This document shows positions 21,456 through 32,560 of a stretch of 64,000 nucleotides of DNA, piece by piece (the stretch's first letter is position 1; every line of letters starts with the position of its first letter). Source of the DNA: Citrobacter youngae ATCC 29220. Its GTDB lineage: Bacteria > Pseudomonadota > Gammaproteobacteria > Enterobacterales > Enterobacteriaceae. The DNA lies in the NCBI RefSeq assembly GCF_000155975.1, contig NZ_GG730299.1, forward strand, positions 558,305-622,304, read 5' to 3'. A program made the translations under genes and the position numbers. The notes under the pieces are model-generated. The model saw only the letters and a program-made list of their open reading frames with translations, was not told the origin of the DNA and did no database searches.

Positions 21456-22891
21456 TGAGTCAAAGCAAACTCTTTCCGGTAGTGATGGCCGGTGGCTCGG
21501 GTAGCCGTTTATGGCCGCTGTCCCGCGTACTGTATCCAAAGCAGTTCCTGTGCCTGAAAGGCGATCTCACCATGTTGCAGACGACGATTTGCCGTCTGAA
21601 CGGCGTGGAGTGCGAAAGCCCGGTGGTTATCTGTAATGAACAACACCGTTTTATCGTTGCGGAACAGTTACGGCAACTGCACAAACTGACCGAGAACATT
21701 ATTCTCGAACCTGCCGGGCGCAACACGGCGCCAGCGATAGCGCTGGCTGCGCTGGCGGCAAAACGTCAGTGTCCGGGAGACGATCCGCTGCTGCTGGTGC
21801 TGGCGGCCGATCACATGATTGCCGATGAAGAGGCGTTTCGCGAGGCGGTGCGCAACGCGATGCCGTACGCCAGCGCGGGCAAGCTGGTGACGTTTGGCAT
21901 CGTCCCGGACCAGCCGGAGACCGGCTATGGCTATATCCGCCGTGGCGAGGTTTCGCCGTCGAATACCGACGCCGTGGCTTTTGCAGTGGCGCAGTTTGTG
22001 GAAAAGCCCAATCTGGAAACCGCGCAGGCTTATGTGGCAAGCGGCGACTACTACTGGAACAGCGGCATGTTCCTGTTCCGGGCCGGTCGTTATCTGGAAG
22101 AGCTGAAAAAGTATCGCCCCGACATCCTTGAGGCCTGCGAGCGCGCCATGAGTACGGTCGACCCCGATCTTGATTTTATTCGCGTTGATGAACAGGCGTT
22201 TCTCGCCTGCCCGGAAGAGTCTGTGGACTATGCGGTAATGGAACGTACGGCCGATGCGGTGGTGATGCCCATGAACGCGGGCTGGAGCGATGTCGGCTCC
22301 TGGTCATCGCTGTGGGAAATCAGCGCGCATACTGCTGAAGGCAATGTGCATCACGGCGACGTTATTAGCCACAAAACGGAAAACAGCTACGTGTATGCCG
22401 AATCCGGGCTGGTGACGACCGTCGGGGTGAAAGACCTGGTGGTGGTGCAGACCAAAGACGCGGTACTGATTGCCGATCGCAACGCGGTCCAGGATGTCAA
22501 AAAAGTGGTGGAGCAAATTAAAGCTGACGGACGCCATGAGCATCACATTCACCGCGAGGTTTATCGTCCCTGGGGCAAATATGACTCCATTGATGCCGGA
22601 GACCGTTATCAGGTCAAGCGAATTACCGTCAAGCCTGGCGAGGGATTGTCCGTGCAGATGCATCATCATCGGGCCGAGCACTGGGTTGTGGTGGCCGGCA
22701 CCGCGAAGGTGACAATCAATGACGATATCAAACTGCTCGCTGAAAACGAGTCTGTCTATATTCCGCTGGGGGCGACTCACTGTCTGGAGAACCCCGGAAA
22801 AATCCCGCTCGACCTGATTGAAGTGCGCTCCGGATCTTACCTCGATGAGGATGATGTTGTGCGGTTTGCGGACAGATACGGGCGCGCCTGA
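21455..22891 (+). CDS. manC: Mannose-1-phosphate guanylyltransferase
   Basis: Makes GDP-mannose from GTP and mannose 1-phosphate for the fucose branch (also CpsB). The 478-residue protein has the nucleotidyltransferase signature GGSGSRLWP at residues 13-21, the FVEKPN segment for the sugar phosphate, and a C-terminal cupin-like isomerase domain with the [10 protein letters not shown] motif, as in bifunctional type II enzymes. Two adjacent ATGs (21452 and 21455) are possible starts; the second matches the E. coli length. A REP element follows. Confidence 0.97.
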   Translation: MSQSKLFPVVMAGGSGSRLWPLSRVLYPKQFLCLKGDLTMLQTTICRLNGVECESPVVICNEQHRFIVAEQLRQLHKLTENIILEPAGRNTAPAIALAALAAKRQCPGDDPLLLVLAADHMIADEEAFREAVRNAMPYASAGKLVTFGIVPDQPETGYGYIRRGEVSPSNTDAVAFAVAQFVEKPNLETAQAYVASGDYYWNSGMFLFRAGRYLEELKKYRPDILEACERAMSTVDPDLDFIRVDEQAFLACPEESVDYAVMERTADAVVMPMNAGWSDVGSWSSLWEISAHTAEGNVHHGDVISHKTENSYVYAESGLVTTVGVKDLVVVQTKDAVLIADRNAVQDVKKVVEQIKADGRHEHHIHREVYRPWGKYDSIDAGDRYQVKRITVKPGEGLSVQMHHHRAEHWVVVAGTAKVTINDDIKLLAENESVYIPLGATHCLENPGKIPLDLIEVRSGSYLDEDDVVRFADRYGRA

Positions 22892-22901
22892 TATCGGATG
22901 C

Positions 22902-22938
22902 GCTGCGCTTATCCGGTCATAAGCCCGGTAAGCGCAGC
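22902..22938. repeat. REP-type palindrome between manC and manB
   Basis: GCTGCGCTTATCCGG (22902-22916) is mirrored, with one base missing, by CCGGTAAGCGCAGC (22925-22938). This second REP-like element within the colanic acid operon occupies the 126-base gap between manC and manB. Confidence 0.8.
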
Positions 22939-23017
22939 ACACAGAGCAATGCATTTAACACTCATTAAAAGACTCATTAAGAGTCAGGGCCTCCTGTTGC
23001 CTGAAGAAGGATAAATT

Positions 23018-24388
23018 ATGACGAAATTAACCTGTTTCAAAGCCTACGATATCCGTGGCAGGCTGGGCGAAGAGTTAAATGAAGAGATTGCGTGGCGTAT
23101 TGGCCGCGCTTACGGCGAGTTTCTGCAGCCGAAAACGATTGTCCTCGGCGGCGATGTCCGCCTGACCAGCGAGACGCTGAAGCTGGCGCTGGCGAAAGGG
23201 CTGCAGGATGCGGGGGTGGATGTGCTGGATATTGGCATGTCGGGCACCGAAGAGATTTATTTTGCCACTTTCAATCTTGGCGTTGATGGCGGCATTGAAG
23301 TGACCGCCAGCCATAATCCGCTGGATTACAACGGCATGAAGCTGGTGCGTGAAGGAGCGCGGCCCATCAGCGGCGATACCGGTCTGCGCGACGTGCAGCG
23401 TCTGGCGGAAGCGAATGACTTCCCGGCGGTAGATGAGACCAGACGCGGCCGCTACCAGCGGATTAATCCTCGCGATGCCTATATCGACCACCTGCTGGGT
23501 TACATCAATCCCGATAACCTGAAACCGATGAAGCTGGTGCTCAATTCCGGCAACGGCGCGGCGGGTCCGGTGGTGGACGCCATTGAAGCCCGTTTTAAGG
23601 CGCTGGGCGTGCCGGTCGAGTTGATCAAAATTCACAATACGCCGGATGGCAACTTCCCTAACGGTATTCCGAATCCTCTGCTGCCGGAATGCCGGGCTGA
23701 CACGCGTGACGCGGTGATTGAACACGGCGCGGATATGGGTGTTGCTTTCGACGGAGACTTTGACCGCTGCTTCCTGTTTGATGAAAAAGGCCAGTTTATT
23801 GAGGGGTACTACATTGTCGGCCTGCTGGCGGAAGCGTTTCTGGAGAAGAATCCGGGGGCGAAAATTATCCACGACCCGCGCCTGTCCTGGAACACCGTGG
23901 ATGTGGTGACGGCGGCAGGCGGTAAACCGGTGATGTCAAAAACCGGACACGCGTTTATCAAAGAGCGGATGCGCCATGAAGATGCCATTTACGGCGGCGA
24001 GATGAGCGCCCATCACTATTTTCGCGACTTTGCGTACTGCGACAGCGGAATGATCCCGTGGCTGCTGGTGGCGGAGCTGCTGTGTCTGAAAGGCCAGTCG
24101 CTGGGGGAGCTGGTTCGTGACCGGATGGCCGCGTACCCGGCGAGTGGCGAAATAAACAGCACGCTGGCGGAACCGGCGGCAGCCATTGCGCGCGTGGAGC
24201 AGCACTTTTCGCGTGAAGCGCTGACGGTGGACCGAACCGACGGTATCAGCATGTCGTTTGTCGACTGGCGCTTCAATTTACGCTCTTCCAATACCGAACC
24301 GGTGGTGCGCCTGAACGTGGAATCGCGCGGAGATATTCCGTTGATGGAAGCGCGAACGCGCACTCTTCTGGCGTTGCTGAATCAGTAA
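23018..24388 (+). CDS. manB: Phosphomannomutase
   Basis: Interconverts mannose 6-phosphate and mannose 1-phosphate (also CpsG), feeding ManC. The 456 residues contain the phosphoserine loop TASHN with Ser98, the metal-binding loop DGDFDR (Asp245, Asp247, Asp249), the sugar-binding loop [10 protein letters not shown], and the C-terminal phosphate-binding RSSNTEP. A good Shine-Dalgarno (GAAGGA) precedes the ATG after the REP-containing gap. Confidence 0.98.
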   Translation: MTKLTCFKAYDIRGRLGEELNEEIAWRIGRAYGEFLQPKTIVLGGDVRLTSETLKLALAKGLQDAGVDVLDIGMSGTEEIYFATFNLGVDGGIEVTASHNPLDYNGMKLVREGARPISGDTGLRDVQRLAEANDFPAVDETRRGRYQRINPRDAYIDHLLGYINPDNLKPMKLVLNSGNGAAGPVVDAIEARFKALGVPVELIKIHNTPDGNFPNGIPNPLLPECRADTRDAVIEHGADMGVAFDGDFDRCFLFDEKGQFIEGYYIVGLLAEAFLEKNPGAKIIHDPRLSWNTVDVVTAAGGKPVMSKTGHAFIKERMRHEDAIYGGEMSAHHYFRDFAYCDSGMIPWLLVAELLCLKGQSLGELVRDRMAAYPASGEINSTLAEPAAAIARVEQHFSREALTVDRTDGISMSFVDWRFNLRSSNTEPVVRLNVESRGDIPLMEARTRTLLALLNQ

Positions 24389-24441
24389 TGTCGGTGCTTC
24401 CTTCGCCCGATTATGGGCGAGGGCGACTAACAGGAACCACG

Positions 24442-25836
24442 ATGACACATCTAAAAAAGCGCGAACGCGCCAAAACCAATGCGTCGTTAATTTCGATGGT
24501 GCAACGCTTTTCGGATATCACCATCATGTTTGGCGGGCTATGGGTAATCTGCGAATTAAGCGGTTTGCCTTTCCTGTACATGCACCTGCTGGTGGCGTTG
24601 ATCACGCTGGTGGTTTTTCAAATGCTCGGCGGGATAACGGATTTTTATCGCTCCTGGCGCGGCGTCAAAATATCCACTGAGCTGGTGCTGTTGCTGCAAA
24701 ACTGGACGCTGAGCCTGATTTTTAGCGCAGGCTTAATTGCCTTTAATAACGATTTCGATAACCGTCTTGCGGTCTGGCTGGCGTGGTATTTGCTGTCAAG
24801 CGTTGGTCTGGTGTTGAGCCGTTCGTTTATTCGCTTCGGTGCGGGATGGTTGCGTAATCGCGGTTATAACACCCGTCGGGTCGCGGTGGCAGGCGATCTG
24901 CCCGCCGGACAAATGCTGCTGGACAGCTTTCGCCATGAACCGTGGCTGGGGTTTGAAGTGGCCGGTGTCTATCACGATCCCATCCCGGGGAAAAACTCCC
25001 GCGACTGGGCCGGAAATCTGCAACAGCTGGTGGATGACGCCAAAGCCTCACGTATTCATAACGTCTATATCGCCATGTCGATGAACGATGGCGCCAGCGT
25101 AAAAAAACTGGTGCGCGATCTGGCGGATACGACCTGCTCCGTGATCCTCATTCCCGATGTCTTTACCTTCAATATCCTGCATTCGCGGATTGAAGAGATG
25201 AACGGCGTTCCGGTGGTGCCGCTGTATGACACGCCGCTCTCGGGAATTAATCGCCTGTTAAAACGAGCGGAGGATATCGTGCTGGCCTCGCTGATCCTGC
25301 TGCTTATTTCCCCGGTGCTGTGCGGCATTGCGCTATTGGTGAAACTGACCTCAAAGGGACCGGTAATTTTCCGCCAGACCCGCTACGGCATGGATGGGAA
25401 GCCGATCAAAGTCTGGAAGTTTCGCTCGATGAAAGTGATGGAAAACGACGCGGTGGTGAAGCAGGCAACGCAAAACGATCCGCGCGTTACGCCAGTGGGG
25501 AATTTTCTGCGCCGGACGTCGCTGGATGAGTTACCGCAGTTTATTAACGTGCTGACGGGAGGGATGTCTATCGTCGGACCACGCCCGCACGCGGTGGCGC
25601 ATAACGAACAGTACCGCCAGCTGATTGAAGGGTACATGTTACGCCATAAGGTCAAACCGGGCATTACCGGTTGGGCGCAAATCAATGGCTGGCGGGGGGA
25701 AACCGATACGCTGGAAAAAATGGAAAAACGTGTGGAATTCGACCTCGAATATATTCGCGAGTGGAGCGTGTGGTTCGATATCAAAATTGTTTTTCTGACG
25801 ATATTTAAAGGCTTTGTAAACAAAGCGGCGTATTAA
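24442..25836 (+). CDS. wcaJ: Undecaprenyl-phosphate glucose phosphotransferase WcaJ
   Basis: Starts colanic acid synthesis by moving glucose 1-phosphate from UDP-glucose to undecaprenyl phosphate. Start at 24442 (MTHLKKRERAK) gives 464 residues as in E. coli. Four N-terminal hydrophobic segments and a Rossmann-like middle part are followed by a re-entrant membrane helix (about 280-305). The catalytic domain contains KVWKFRSMK, LRRTSLDELPQ and SIVGPRPH. wzxC begins one base after its stop. Confidence 0.97.
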   Translation: MTHLKKRERAKTNASLISMVQRFSDITIMFGGLWVICELSGLPFLYMHLLVALITLVVFQMLGGITDFYRSWRGVKISTELVLLLQNWTLSLIFSAGLIAFNNDFDNRLAVWLAWYLLSSVGLVLSRSFIRFGAGWLRNRGYNTRRVAVAGDLPAGQMLLDSFRHEPWLGFEVAGVYHDPIPGKNSRDWAGNLQQLVDDAKASRIHNVYIAMSMNDGASVKKLVRDLADTTCSVILIPDVFTFNILHSRIEEMNGVPVVPLYDTPLSGINRLLKRAEDIVLASLILLLISPVLCGIALLVKLTSKGPVIFRQTRYGMDGKPIKVWKFRSMKVMENDAVVKQATQNDPRVTPVGNFLRRTSLDELPQFINVLTGGMSIVGPRPHAVAHNEQYRQLIEGYMLRHKVKPGITGWAQINGWRGETDTLEKMEKRVEFDLEYIREWSVWFDIKIVFLTIFKGFVNKAAY

Positions 25837-25837
25837 C

Positions 25838-27316
25838 ATGAGCTTACGAGAAAAAACGCTGAATGGCGCGAAGTGGTCGGCGATTGCCACGGCGATCATT
25901 ATTGGCCTCGGACTAATCCAGATGACCGTCCTGGCGCGGATTATTGATAATCACCAGTTCGGGTTGTTAACCGTGGCGCTGGTGATCATTGCGCTGGCCG
26001 ATACGCTGTCTGACTTTGGCATTGCTAACTCCATTATTCAGCGCAAAGAGATTGGCTATCTTGAGCTGACCACCCTGTACTGGCTCAATGTCGGACTCGG
26101 TATTGTGGTATGCGTGGCGATGTTTCTGCTTAGCGAGACGATTGCCAGCGTGCTCCACAACCCTGAACTGGCGCCGCTCATCAAAGCGTTATCACTGGCG
26201 TTTGTTGTGATACCGCACGGGCAGCAGTTTCGCGCCCTGATGCAAAAAGAACTGGCCTTTAACAAAATCGGCATGATTGAAACCAGTTCGGTACTGGCGG
26301 GCTTTACCTTTACCGTGGTGAGCGCCCATTTCTGGCCGCTCGCGCTGACGGCCATTCTTGGGTATCTGGTGAACAGTGCGCTACGTACGCTGCTGTTCGG
26401 CTATTTTGGTCGCAAGATTTACCGTCCGGGGCTGCATTTTTCGCTGGCTTCCGTTTCGTCAAACCTGCGTTTCGGCGCATGGCTGACGGCGGATAGCATT
26501 ATTAATTACATTAATACCAATCTTTCCACGCTGGTGCTGGCCAGAACGTTAGGGGCAGGCGTCGCCGGGGGATTCAATCTTGCCTGGAACGTGGCGGTTG
26601 TACCGCCGATCAAACTGAACCCGATCATTACCCGCGTTCTGTTTCCGGCGTTTGCCAAAATTCAGGACGACAGTGAGAAACTGCGGGTGAATTTTTACAA
26701 GCTGCTGTCGGTGGTTGGGATTATCAATTTCCCGGCGCTACTGGGATTGATGGTGGTAGCGAACAATGTGGTGCCGCTGGTATTTGGCGAGAAGTGGAAC
26801 GGCATTGTCCCGATCCTGCAATTGTTGTGCATCGTTGGGCTACTGCGCTCTGTCGGGAATCCGATCGGCTCACTGCTGATGGCGAAAGCGCGGGTCGATA
26901 TTAGCTTTAAATTCAATGTGTTCAAAACTTTTCTGTTTATTCCTGCCATTTTCATCGGTGGACACCTGGCGGGGGCGATTGGCGTGACGCTGGGCTTTTT
27001 GCTGGTGCAGATAATTAACACCATCCTCAGTTATTTCGTGATGATCAAACCCGTCCTTGGCTCCAGCTACCGCCAGTACATGCTTAGCCTGTGGCTACCG
27101 TTGTATCTCTCCTTGCCAACCGTGGTTGTGAGCTATGCGCTGGGTTTTACGCTGCGCACCCAACTGCCGTTAAGCACATTGCTGGGGATCCAAATAGCGG
27201 CGGGGGCGCTGGCGTTTGTGGTGATGATTGTGCTGTCGCGCCACCCGCTGGTGGTGGAGATAAAACGCCAGCTTTGTCGCAGTGAAAAAATGAAAACCTT
27301 GCTCCGTGCAGGGTAA
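25838..27316 (+). CDS. wzxC: Colanic acid repeat-unit flippase WzxC
   Basis: MOP/PST-family inner-membrane flippase that turns the undecaprenyl-linked colanic acid repeat to the periplasm. The 492 residues hold about 12-14 hydrophobic segments with the family N-terminus LREKTLNGAKWSAI and the conserved loop FNLAWNVAVVPP. Full length compared with E. coli. It sits between wcaJ and wcaK. Confidence 0.96.
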   Translation: MSLREKTLNGAKWSAIATAIIIGLGLIQMTVLARIIDNHQFGLLTVALVIIALADTLSDFGIANSIIQRKEIGYLELTTLYWLNVGLGIVVCVAMFLLSETIASVLHNPELAPLIKALSLAFVVIPHGQQFRALMQKELAFNKIGMIETSSVLAGFTFTVVSAHFWPLALTAILGYLVNSALRTLLFGYFGRKIYRPGLHFSLASVSSNLRFGAWLTADSIINYINTNLSTLVLARTLGAGVAGGFNLAWNVAVVPPIKLNPIITRVLFPAFAKIQDDSEKLRVNFYKLLSVVGIINFPALLGLMVVANNVVPLVFGEKWNGIVPILQLLCIVGLLRSVGNPIGSLLMAKARVDISFKFNVFKTFLFIPAIFIGGHLAGAIGVTLGFLLVQIINTILSYFVMIKPVLGSSYRQYMLSLWLPLYLSLPTVVVSYALGFTLRTQLPLSTLLGIQIAAGALAFVVMIVLSRHPLVVEIKRQLCRSEKMKTLLRAG

Positions 27317-27339
27317 GAACAACGCTTTAAGAGGTCATA

Positions 27340-28620
27340 ATGAAACTATTAATTTTGGGCAACCACACCTGCGGGAACCGAGGGGATAGCGCGATTCTGC
27401 GCGGTTTGCTGGATGCCATTAACGCGCAGCGCCCTGGGACCGAAGTGGATGTGATGAGCCGCTACCCGGTAAGCTCATCATGGTTACTCAACCGTCCGGT
27501 AATGGGCGATCCGTTATATTTGCAGATGAAACAGCACAATAACGCCGCGGGGGTCATGGGACGTGTAAAGAAGGTCTTGCGCCGTCGCTATCAGCATCAG
27601 GTCCTGCTCTCGCGCGTCACCGACTCCGGTAATCTGCGCAACATCGCTATCGCCCAGGGATTTACCGATTTTGTCCGTCTGTTGTCGCGCTATGACGCCA
27701 TTATCCAGGTCGGCGGATCGTTTTTTGTGGATTTGTATGGCGTGCCGCAGTTCGAACATGCTCTGTGTTCATTTATGGCGAAAAAACCGTTGTACATGAT
27801 TGGGCACAGCGTGGGGCCATTCCAGGATGAGCAGTTTAATCAACTGGCGAACTACGTTTTTGGTCACTGTAACGCGCTGATTTTGCGCGAATCTGTCAGT
27901 CTGGACCTGATGAAACGCAGCGCAATAACCACGGAAAAAGTGGAAGCAGGCGTGGATACCGCCTGGCTGGTTGACAATCATTATGAGGATTTTGAGCCAG
28001 GCTATGCCGTACAGCACTGGCTGCAAACGGTGGCAAAGCAGAAAACCGTGGCCATTACGTTGCGTGAGCTGGCGCCCTTTGATAAGCGTCTGGGGACTAC
28101 GCAACAGGCCTATGAGCAGGCCTTTGCCGGGGTAGTGAATCGGATCCTGGATGAAGGTTACCAGGTGATAGCGCTGTCAACCTGTACCGGTATTGATAGT
28201 TACAACAAAGATGATCGCATGGTGGCGTTGAACCTGCGTCAGTATGTGAACGATCCGATCCGTTATCACGTGGTAATGGATGAACTCAACGACCTGGAGA
28301 TGGGGAAAATTCTCGGGGCATGCGACCTGACGGTGGGCACTCGTTTGCATTCTGCCATCATCTCGATGAACTTTATGACGCCCGCCATCGCCATTAACTA
28401 CGAGCATAAATCGGCAGGGATCATGCAGCAGCTGGGGCTACCGGAGATGGCCGTCGATATTCGCCATTTGCTCGATGGCAGCCTTGAGAGCAAAGTCGCC
28501 GATACTCTCGGACAGCTACATGAACTGAATATACGGGTAAGTGACGCCGTGATGCGCGAGCGTGAGCGAGGGGCGCGCATGGTGCAATCGGTATTAACGC
28601 GGATTGAGGGTGACAAATGA
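27340..28620 (+). CDS. wcaK: Colanic acid pyruvyl transferase WcaK
   Basis: Polysaccharide pyruvyl transferase family protein, expected to place the pyruvate ketal on the terminal galactose of the repeat using phosphoenolpyruvate. The 426 residues begin MKLLILGNHTCGNRGDSAI, the typical N-terminal glycine-rich motif, and contain MIGHSVGPF and the late VGTRLHSAI motif shared by this family. It overlaps wcaL by four bases (ATGA). Confidence 0.95.
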   Translation: MKLLILGNHTCGNRGDSAILRGLLDAINAQRPGTEVDVMSRYPVSSSWLLNRPVMGDPLYLQMKQHNNAAGVMGRVKKVLRRRYQHQVLLSRVTDSGNLRNIAIAQGFTDFVRLLSRYDAIIQVGGSFFVDLYGVPQFEHALCSFMAKKPLYMIGHSVGPFQDEQFNQLANYVFGHCNALILRESVSLDLMKRSAITTEKVEAGVDTAWLVDNHYEDFEPGYAVQHWLQTVAKQKTVAITLRELAPFDKRLGTTQQAYEQAFAGVVNRILDEGYQVIALSTCTGIDSYNKDDRMVALNLRQYVNDPIRYHVVMDELNDLEMGKILGACDLTVGTRLHSAIISMNFMTPAIAINYEHKSAGIMQQLGLPEMAVDIRHLLDGSLESKVADTLGQLHELNIRVSDAVMRERERGARMVQSVLTRIEGDK

Positions 28621-29837
28621 AGATTGGTTTTTTCCTGCTTAAATTTCCGCTCTCCTCAGAGACCTTCGTACTAAATCAGATCACTGCGTTTATCGATATG
28701 GGTTATGACGTGGAGATTGTCGCGTTGCATAAGGGCGATCTTGAAAATACGCATGCCGCATTTAATACCTACCAATTGGGCGACAAAACGCGCTGGCTGC
28801 TGAATGAACCGGACGGCAAACTGGCAAAGCTGAAATCCAGGGCGGCGGCTGCCTTGCAGGGCATTACCCGTGCAGCCACCTGGAAAGCGCTGAATGTCTC
28901 TCGCTATGGCGACGAGGCGCGTAATCTGATTTTGGCGGCTATTTGTGGGGGGAATCCGCAGGCCTTTCAGGCCGATGTCTTTATCGCGCACTTTGGGCCA
29001 GCAGGCGTAACGGCAGCCAAACTGCGTGAGCTTGGGGCGATTCGCGGCAAAATAGCCACGGTGTTTCATGGCGTGGATGTTTCGCATCGGGACGTATTAG
29101 CCCGCTATACCCCTGAATATCAGCAGCTGTTTCAGCGCGGTGACTTGATGTTACCCATCAGCAATCTCTGGGCCGGACGTTTAAAAAAAATGGGCTGTCC
29201 GCCGCAGAAAATCGCGGTTTCGCGTATGGGTATCGACATGACACGTTTTACCCCACGCCAACTAAAAGCACCAGCCGCACCGCTGGAAATTATCTCCGTT
29301 GCCCGGTTAACTGAGAAAAAAGGGCTGCACGTCGCCATCGAAGCCTGCAGGCAGTTGAAAGAGCAGGGCGTCTTATTTCGTTACCGCATTCTGGGAATCG
29401 GCCCCTGGGAGCGTCGGCTGCGGACGCTGATCGAACAATATCAACTCGATGATGTGATTGAGATGCCCGGCTTTAAGCCCAGTCATCAGGTAAAAGAGAT
29501 GCTTGAGCAGGCGGATGTGTTTCTGCTGCCGTCGATTACCGGCAGGGATGGCGATATGGAGGGCATTCCGGTGGCGCTGATGGAGGCGATGGCAGTGGGG
29601 ATCCCGGTTATTTCGACGGTCCATAGCGGGATCCCTGAGCTGGTCGAGTCGGGCAAGTCCGGCTGGCTGGCGCCGGAAAACGATGCTCAGGCGCTGGCTG
29701 AACGGTTAGCGGCATTCAGCTTGCTCGACAGTGAGCAGGTCCAGCCGATTGTGCAGTGCGCGCGAGAAAAAATTGAAACTGAATTTAATCAGTTAGCGAT
29801 CAATAAACAGTTAGCCAGTCTGCTGCAAACGATGTAA
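28617..29837 (+). CDS. wcaL: Colanic acid glycosyltransferase WcaL (GT4)
   Basis: GT-B-fold family 4 transferase of colanic acid assembly; the sugar added is not shown by sequence. The 406 residues end with a donor domain carrying [18 protein letters not shown] and the family EX7E region in [16 protein letters not shown]. It is coupled to wcaK by a four-base overlap, and wcaM follows after 11 bases. Confidence 0.96.
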   Translation: MKIGFFLLKFPLSSETFVLNQITAFIDMGYDVEIVALHKGDLENTHAAFNTYQLGDKTRWLLNEPDGKLAKLKSRAAAALQGITRAATWKALNVSRYGDEARNLILAAICGGNPQAFQADVFIAHFGPAGVTAAKLRELGAIRGKIATVFHGVDVSHRDVLARYTPEYQQLFQRGDLMLPISNLWAGRLKKMGCPPQKIAVSRMGIDMTRFTPRQLKAPAAPLEIISVARLTEKKGLHVAIEACRQLKEQGVLFRYRILGIGPWERRLRTLIEQYQLDDVIEMPGFKPSHQVKEMLEQADVFLLPSITGRDGDMEGIPVALMEAMAVGIPVISTVHSGIPELVESGKSGWLAPENDAQALAERLAAFSLLDSEQVQPIVQCAREKIETEFNQLAINKQLASLLQTM

Positions 29838-29848
29838 ATCGAGGTTGT

Positions 29849-31243
29849 ATGTCAGAGAAAAAACTCTCACGTCGTACTTTTCTGGCGGCAGGCTCTGCGC
29901 TTGTCGTATTGCATTCTCCCGTTGGCCGAGCGCTTGAATCATCTGACCGCGTCAATATTCAGGATTACAACCCAAAGGATTGGGTCGCTTCTTTCAGGCA
30001 GGCATTCACGGAAGGGCAAACGGTAGTCGTACCCAGGGGGCTGGAATGTAAGAATATCAATACCGCTATTGTTATTCCGCCAGGCAAAACGCTCTTCCTT
30101 CAAGGCCGCATAAGCGGCAATGGCCGTGGGCGCTTTATTTTGCAGGATGGATGCAGGATCATGGGTGAGCAGGGCGGAAGCCTGAGGAATGTTATCCTCG
30201 ATGTGCGGGGTTCGGACTGCGTAATAAAAGGGATTGCCATGAGCGGTTTCGGTCCGGTGACGCAAATCTATATTGGCGGCAAAACCCCGAGGCGGATGCG
30301 CAATCTTACTATTGATGATATTGCCGTGACGCGCGCTAACTATGGGATCCTGCGTCAGGGGTTTCATAACCAAATAGAGGGTGCAAAGATAACTAACTGT
30401 CGTTTTAGCGATCTGCAAGGTGACGCCATTGAATGGAATGTGGCAATCAACGACAGCAATATCCTCATTTCTGACCATGTCATCGAACGTATCAACTGTA
30501 CGAACGGCAATGTGAACTGGGGCATTGGCATCGGGCTGGCGGGGAGTACCTATGACAATAGCTATCCCGAGGAACTGGCCGTAAAAAACTTTGTGGTAGC
30601 GAACATCACGGGTTCCGACTGTCGACAGCTAGTTCATGTGGAGAACGGCAAACATTTTATCATTCGCAACGTCACCGCGCGAAATATCACCCCGGATTTT
30701 AGTAAGAAAGCGGGCATTGATAATGCAACGGTCGCAATTTACGGATGTGATAATTTCGTTATTGATAATATTAATATGGAAAATTGTGCCGGTATGCTTA
30801 TTGGCTACGGCGTTATCAAAGGACGATATTTATCCATTCCGCAAAACTTTAAGTTAAATAATATTCATCTGGATAACTCGAAACAGGAATACAAATTACG
30901 CGGCATCCAGATCTCTTCCGGTAATGCAACGTCATTTGTGGCTATCACTAACGTGGAGATGAAACGCGCCACGCTGGAGTTGCACAACCAACCGCAGCAC
31001 CTTTTCTTACGAAACGTTAAGGTAATGCAGCACGCCACCACGGGACCTGCGCTCAAGATGCACTTCGATCTCCGTCAGGATGTACGCGGTAAATTTATGG
31101 CTAAACAGAACACTTTGCTATCGCTGGCGAATGTTCATGCGGTAAACGAAACCGGTCAAAGTTCAGTTGACATTGACCGTGTAAACCATCAGGTGGTGAA
31201 TGTTGAAGCAGTGAATTTCCGACTGCCGGGGCAGGGGAGGTAA
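29849..31243 (+). CDS. wcaM: Colanic acid protein WcaM, beta-helix with Tat signal
   Basis: Last gene of the colanic acid operon; its molecular role is unsettled. The 464 residues start with a twin-arginine export signal (SRRTFLA at residues 7-13, then a hydrophobic stretch ending VGRA), so the folded protein should reach the periplasm by the Tat system. The rest shows many short repeats with N and V/I ladders (for example [24 protein letters not shown]), typical of a right-handed parallel beta-helix as in pectate lyase-like carbohydrate-binding or -cleaving proteins. Confidence 0.93.
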   Translation: MSEKKLSRRTFLAAGSALVVLHSPVGRALESSDRVNIQDYNPKDWVASFRQAFTEGQTVVVPRGLECKNINTAIVIPPGKTLFLQGRISGNGRGRFILQDGCRIMGEQGGSLRNVILDVRGSDCVIKGIAMSGFGPVTQIYIGGKTPRRMRNLTIDDIAVTRANYGILRQGFHNQIEGAKITNCRFSDLQGDAIEWNVAINDSNILISDHVIERINCTNGNVNWGIGIGLAGSTYDNSYPEELAVKNFVVANITGSDCRQLVHVENGKHFIIRNVTARNITPDFSKKAGIDNATVAIYGCDNFVIDNINMENCAGMLIGYGVIKGRYLSIPQNFKLNNIHLDNSKQEYKLRGIQISSGNATSFVAITNVEMKRATLELHNQPQHLFLRNVKVMQHATTGPALKMHFDLRQDVRGKFMAKQNTLLSLANVHAVNETGQSSVDIDRVNHQVVNVEAVNFRLPGQGR

Positions 31244-31372
31244 CTTTGCGACCATTCCTGGCTCGAATTGAACCCACTTAAGCGTAAGATTACTGCATTC
31301 TGCAGATAAGCGGCGTAACATGCGCTGTATCGGTGCAATGTAATTCATACTGGCTAAAACAAGCTAAAAAGC

Positions 31373-31378
31373 TATAAT
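31373..31378 (+). promoter_or_regulatory. Candidate galF promoter -10 box
   Basis: A perfect TATAAT lies 31 bases before the galF start in the 165-base wcaM-galF gap. The -35 is poor (TGGCTA at 31351-31356, 16-base spacer), so it may need an activator. The gap also separates the colanic acid operon from the O-antigen region. Confidence 0.4.
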
Positions 31379-31408
31379 TCAGCAACAATTGAATAGGTGA
31401 ATGACTTA

Positions 31409-32302
31409 ATGACTAATTTGAAAGCAGTTATTCCGGTAGCGGGCCTCGGGATGCACATGTTGCCTGCCACGAAGGCAATCCCGAAAGAGATGCTGCCAAT
31501 CGTAGACAAGCCGATGATTCAATACATTGTCGACGAGATTGTAGCTGCTGGCATTAAAGAAATTGTTCTGGTAACGCATGCGTCAAAGAACGCCGTTGAG
31601 AACCATTTTGACACATCTTATGAACTCGAATCGTTGCTTGAGCAGCGCGTCAAGCGTCAGTTATTAGCAGAGGTGCAGTCTATCTGTCCTCCTGGCGTAA
31701 CTATCATGAACGTTCGTCAGGCGCAATTACTCGGCCTGGGTCATTCAATTCTGTGCGCTCGCCCGATTGTCGGGGATAACCCGTTTGTTGTCGTATTACC
31801 CGACGTTGTTCTTGATAATGCGAGTGCAGATCCTCTGCGCTACAACCTGGCTGCCATGGTTGCTCGTTTTAATGAAACCGGGCGTAGTCAGGTGCTGGCC
31901 AAACGCATGGATGGCGATCTGTCCGAGTACTCAGTTATTCAGACCAAAGAGCCTTTGGACAACGAAGGTAAAGTCAGCCGTATTGTTGAGTTCATTGAAA
32001 AACCCGATCAACCGCAAACGCTGGATTCCGATCTGATGGCCGTAGGGCGCTATGTGCTGTCTGCTGACATTTGGGGCGAACTGGAGCATACACAACCTGG
32101 CGCGTGGGGACGTATTCAGTTAACGGATGCGATTGCAGAACTGGCGAAAAAACAGTCTGTCGATGCCATGTTGATGACCGGCGAAAGCTATGACTGCGGC
32201 AAAAAAATGGGCTACATGCAGGCGTTTGTGAAGTACGGGCTGCGGAATCTGAAAGAAGGACCGAAGTTCCGTAAGGGAATTGAAAAGCTACTTAGCGAGT
32301 AG
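31409..32302 (+). CDS. galF: GalF, UTP-glucose-1-phosphate uridylyltransferase homologue
   Basis: Paralogue of GalU that is thought to modulate UDP-glucose formation; it marks the left border of the O-antigen locus in enterics. Start at 31409 ([12 protein letters not shown]) gives 297 residues, with an AGGTG Shine-Dalgarno about ten bases upstream; an in-frame GTG at 31397 is less likely. The GalU active-site loop GLGTRMLPATK reads [11 protein letters not shown] here, the change typical of GalF and linked to weak catalysis. The sugar-phosphate loop VEFIEKP is kept. Confidence 0.96.
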   Translation: MTNLKAVIPVAGLGMHMLPATKAIPKEMLPIVDKPMIQYIVDEIVAAGIKEIVLVTHASKNAVENHFDTSYELESLLEQRVKRQLLAEVQSICPPGVTIMNVRQAQLLGLGHSILCARPIVGDNPFVVVLPDVVLDNASADPLRYNLAAMVARFNETGRSQVLAKRMDGDLSEYSVIQTKEPLDNEGKVSRIVEFIEKPDQPQTLDSDLMAVGRYVLSADIWGELEHTQPGAWGRIQLTDAIAELAKKQSVDAMLMTGESYDCGKKMGYMQAFVKYGLRNLKEGPKFRKGIEKLLSE

Positions 32303-32340
32303 ATATTTACAGATCTTCGTGAAGGTAAGCCAGAAAAAAT

Positions 32341-32399
32341 AACGGCAGTTAACATTCCACCGCCTATGATTTATGCAGCGGAGTGTTACTGTCGTTTTT
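32341..32399 (+). terminator. Likely intrinsic terminator after galF
   Basis: An imperfect long stem pairs AACGGCAGTTAACATTCC (32341-32358) with GGAGTGTTACTGTCGTT ending near 32396, followed by a short T-run. It would end galF transcription before the O-antigen promoter. The rest of the 371-base galF-rmlB gap holds AT-rich promoter-like sequence and the JUMPstart element. Confidence 0.6.
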
Positions 32400-32560
32400 C
32401 ATATAAAAACAAAGAATTACAATAAGTTAACCTACCAGGTTTAATCTGCTTTTTGTTGGATTTTTCCTTGTTTCTGGCTGCATTTGGTAAGACAATTAGC
32501 GTTTGAATTTAGCGTGCTTTGCGATAGCGAGCGAGGCAGGTTGCATCTTTGGATTTTAGG

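Noticed and set aside
23075-23872. 265-residue minus-strand frame opposite manB
   Set aside because: Shadow frame of a clear, full-length manB; composition (rich in Arg, His, Gln) is typical of an antisense reading.
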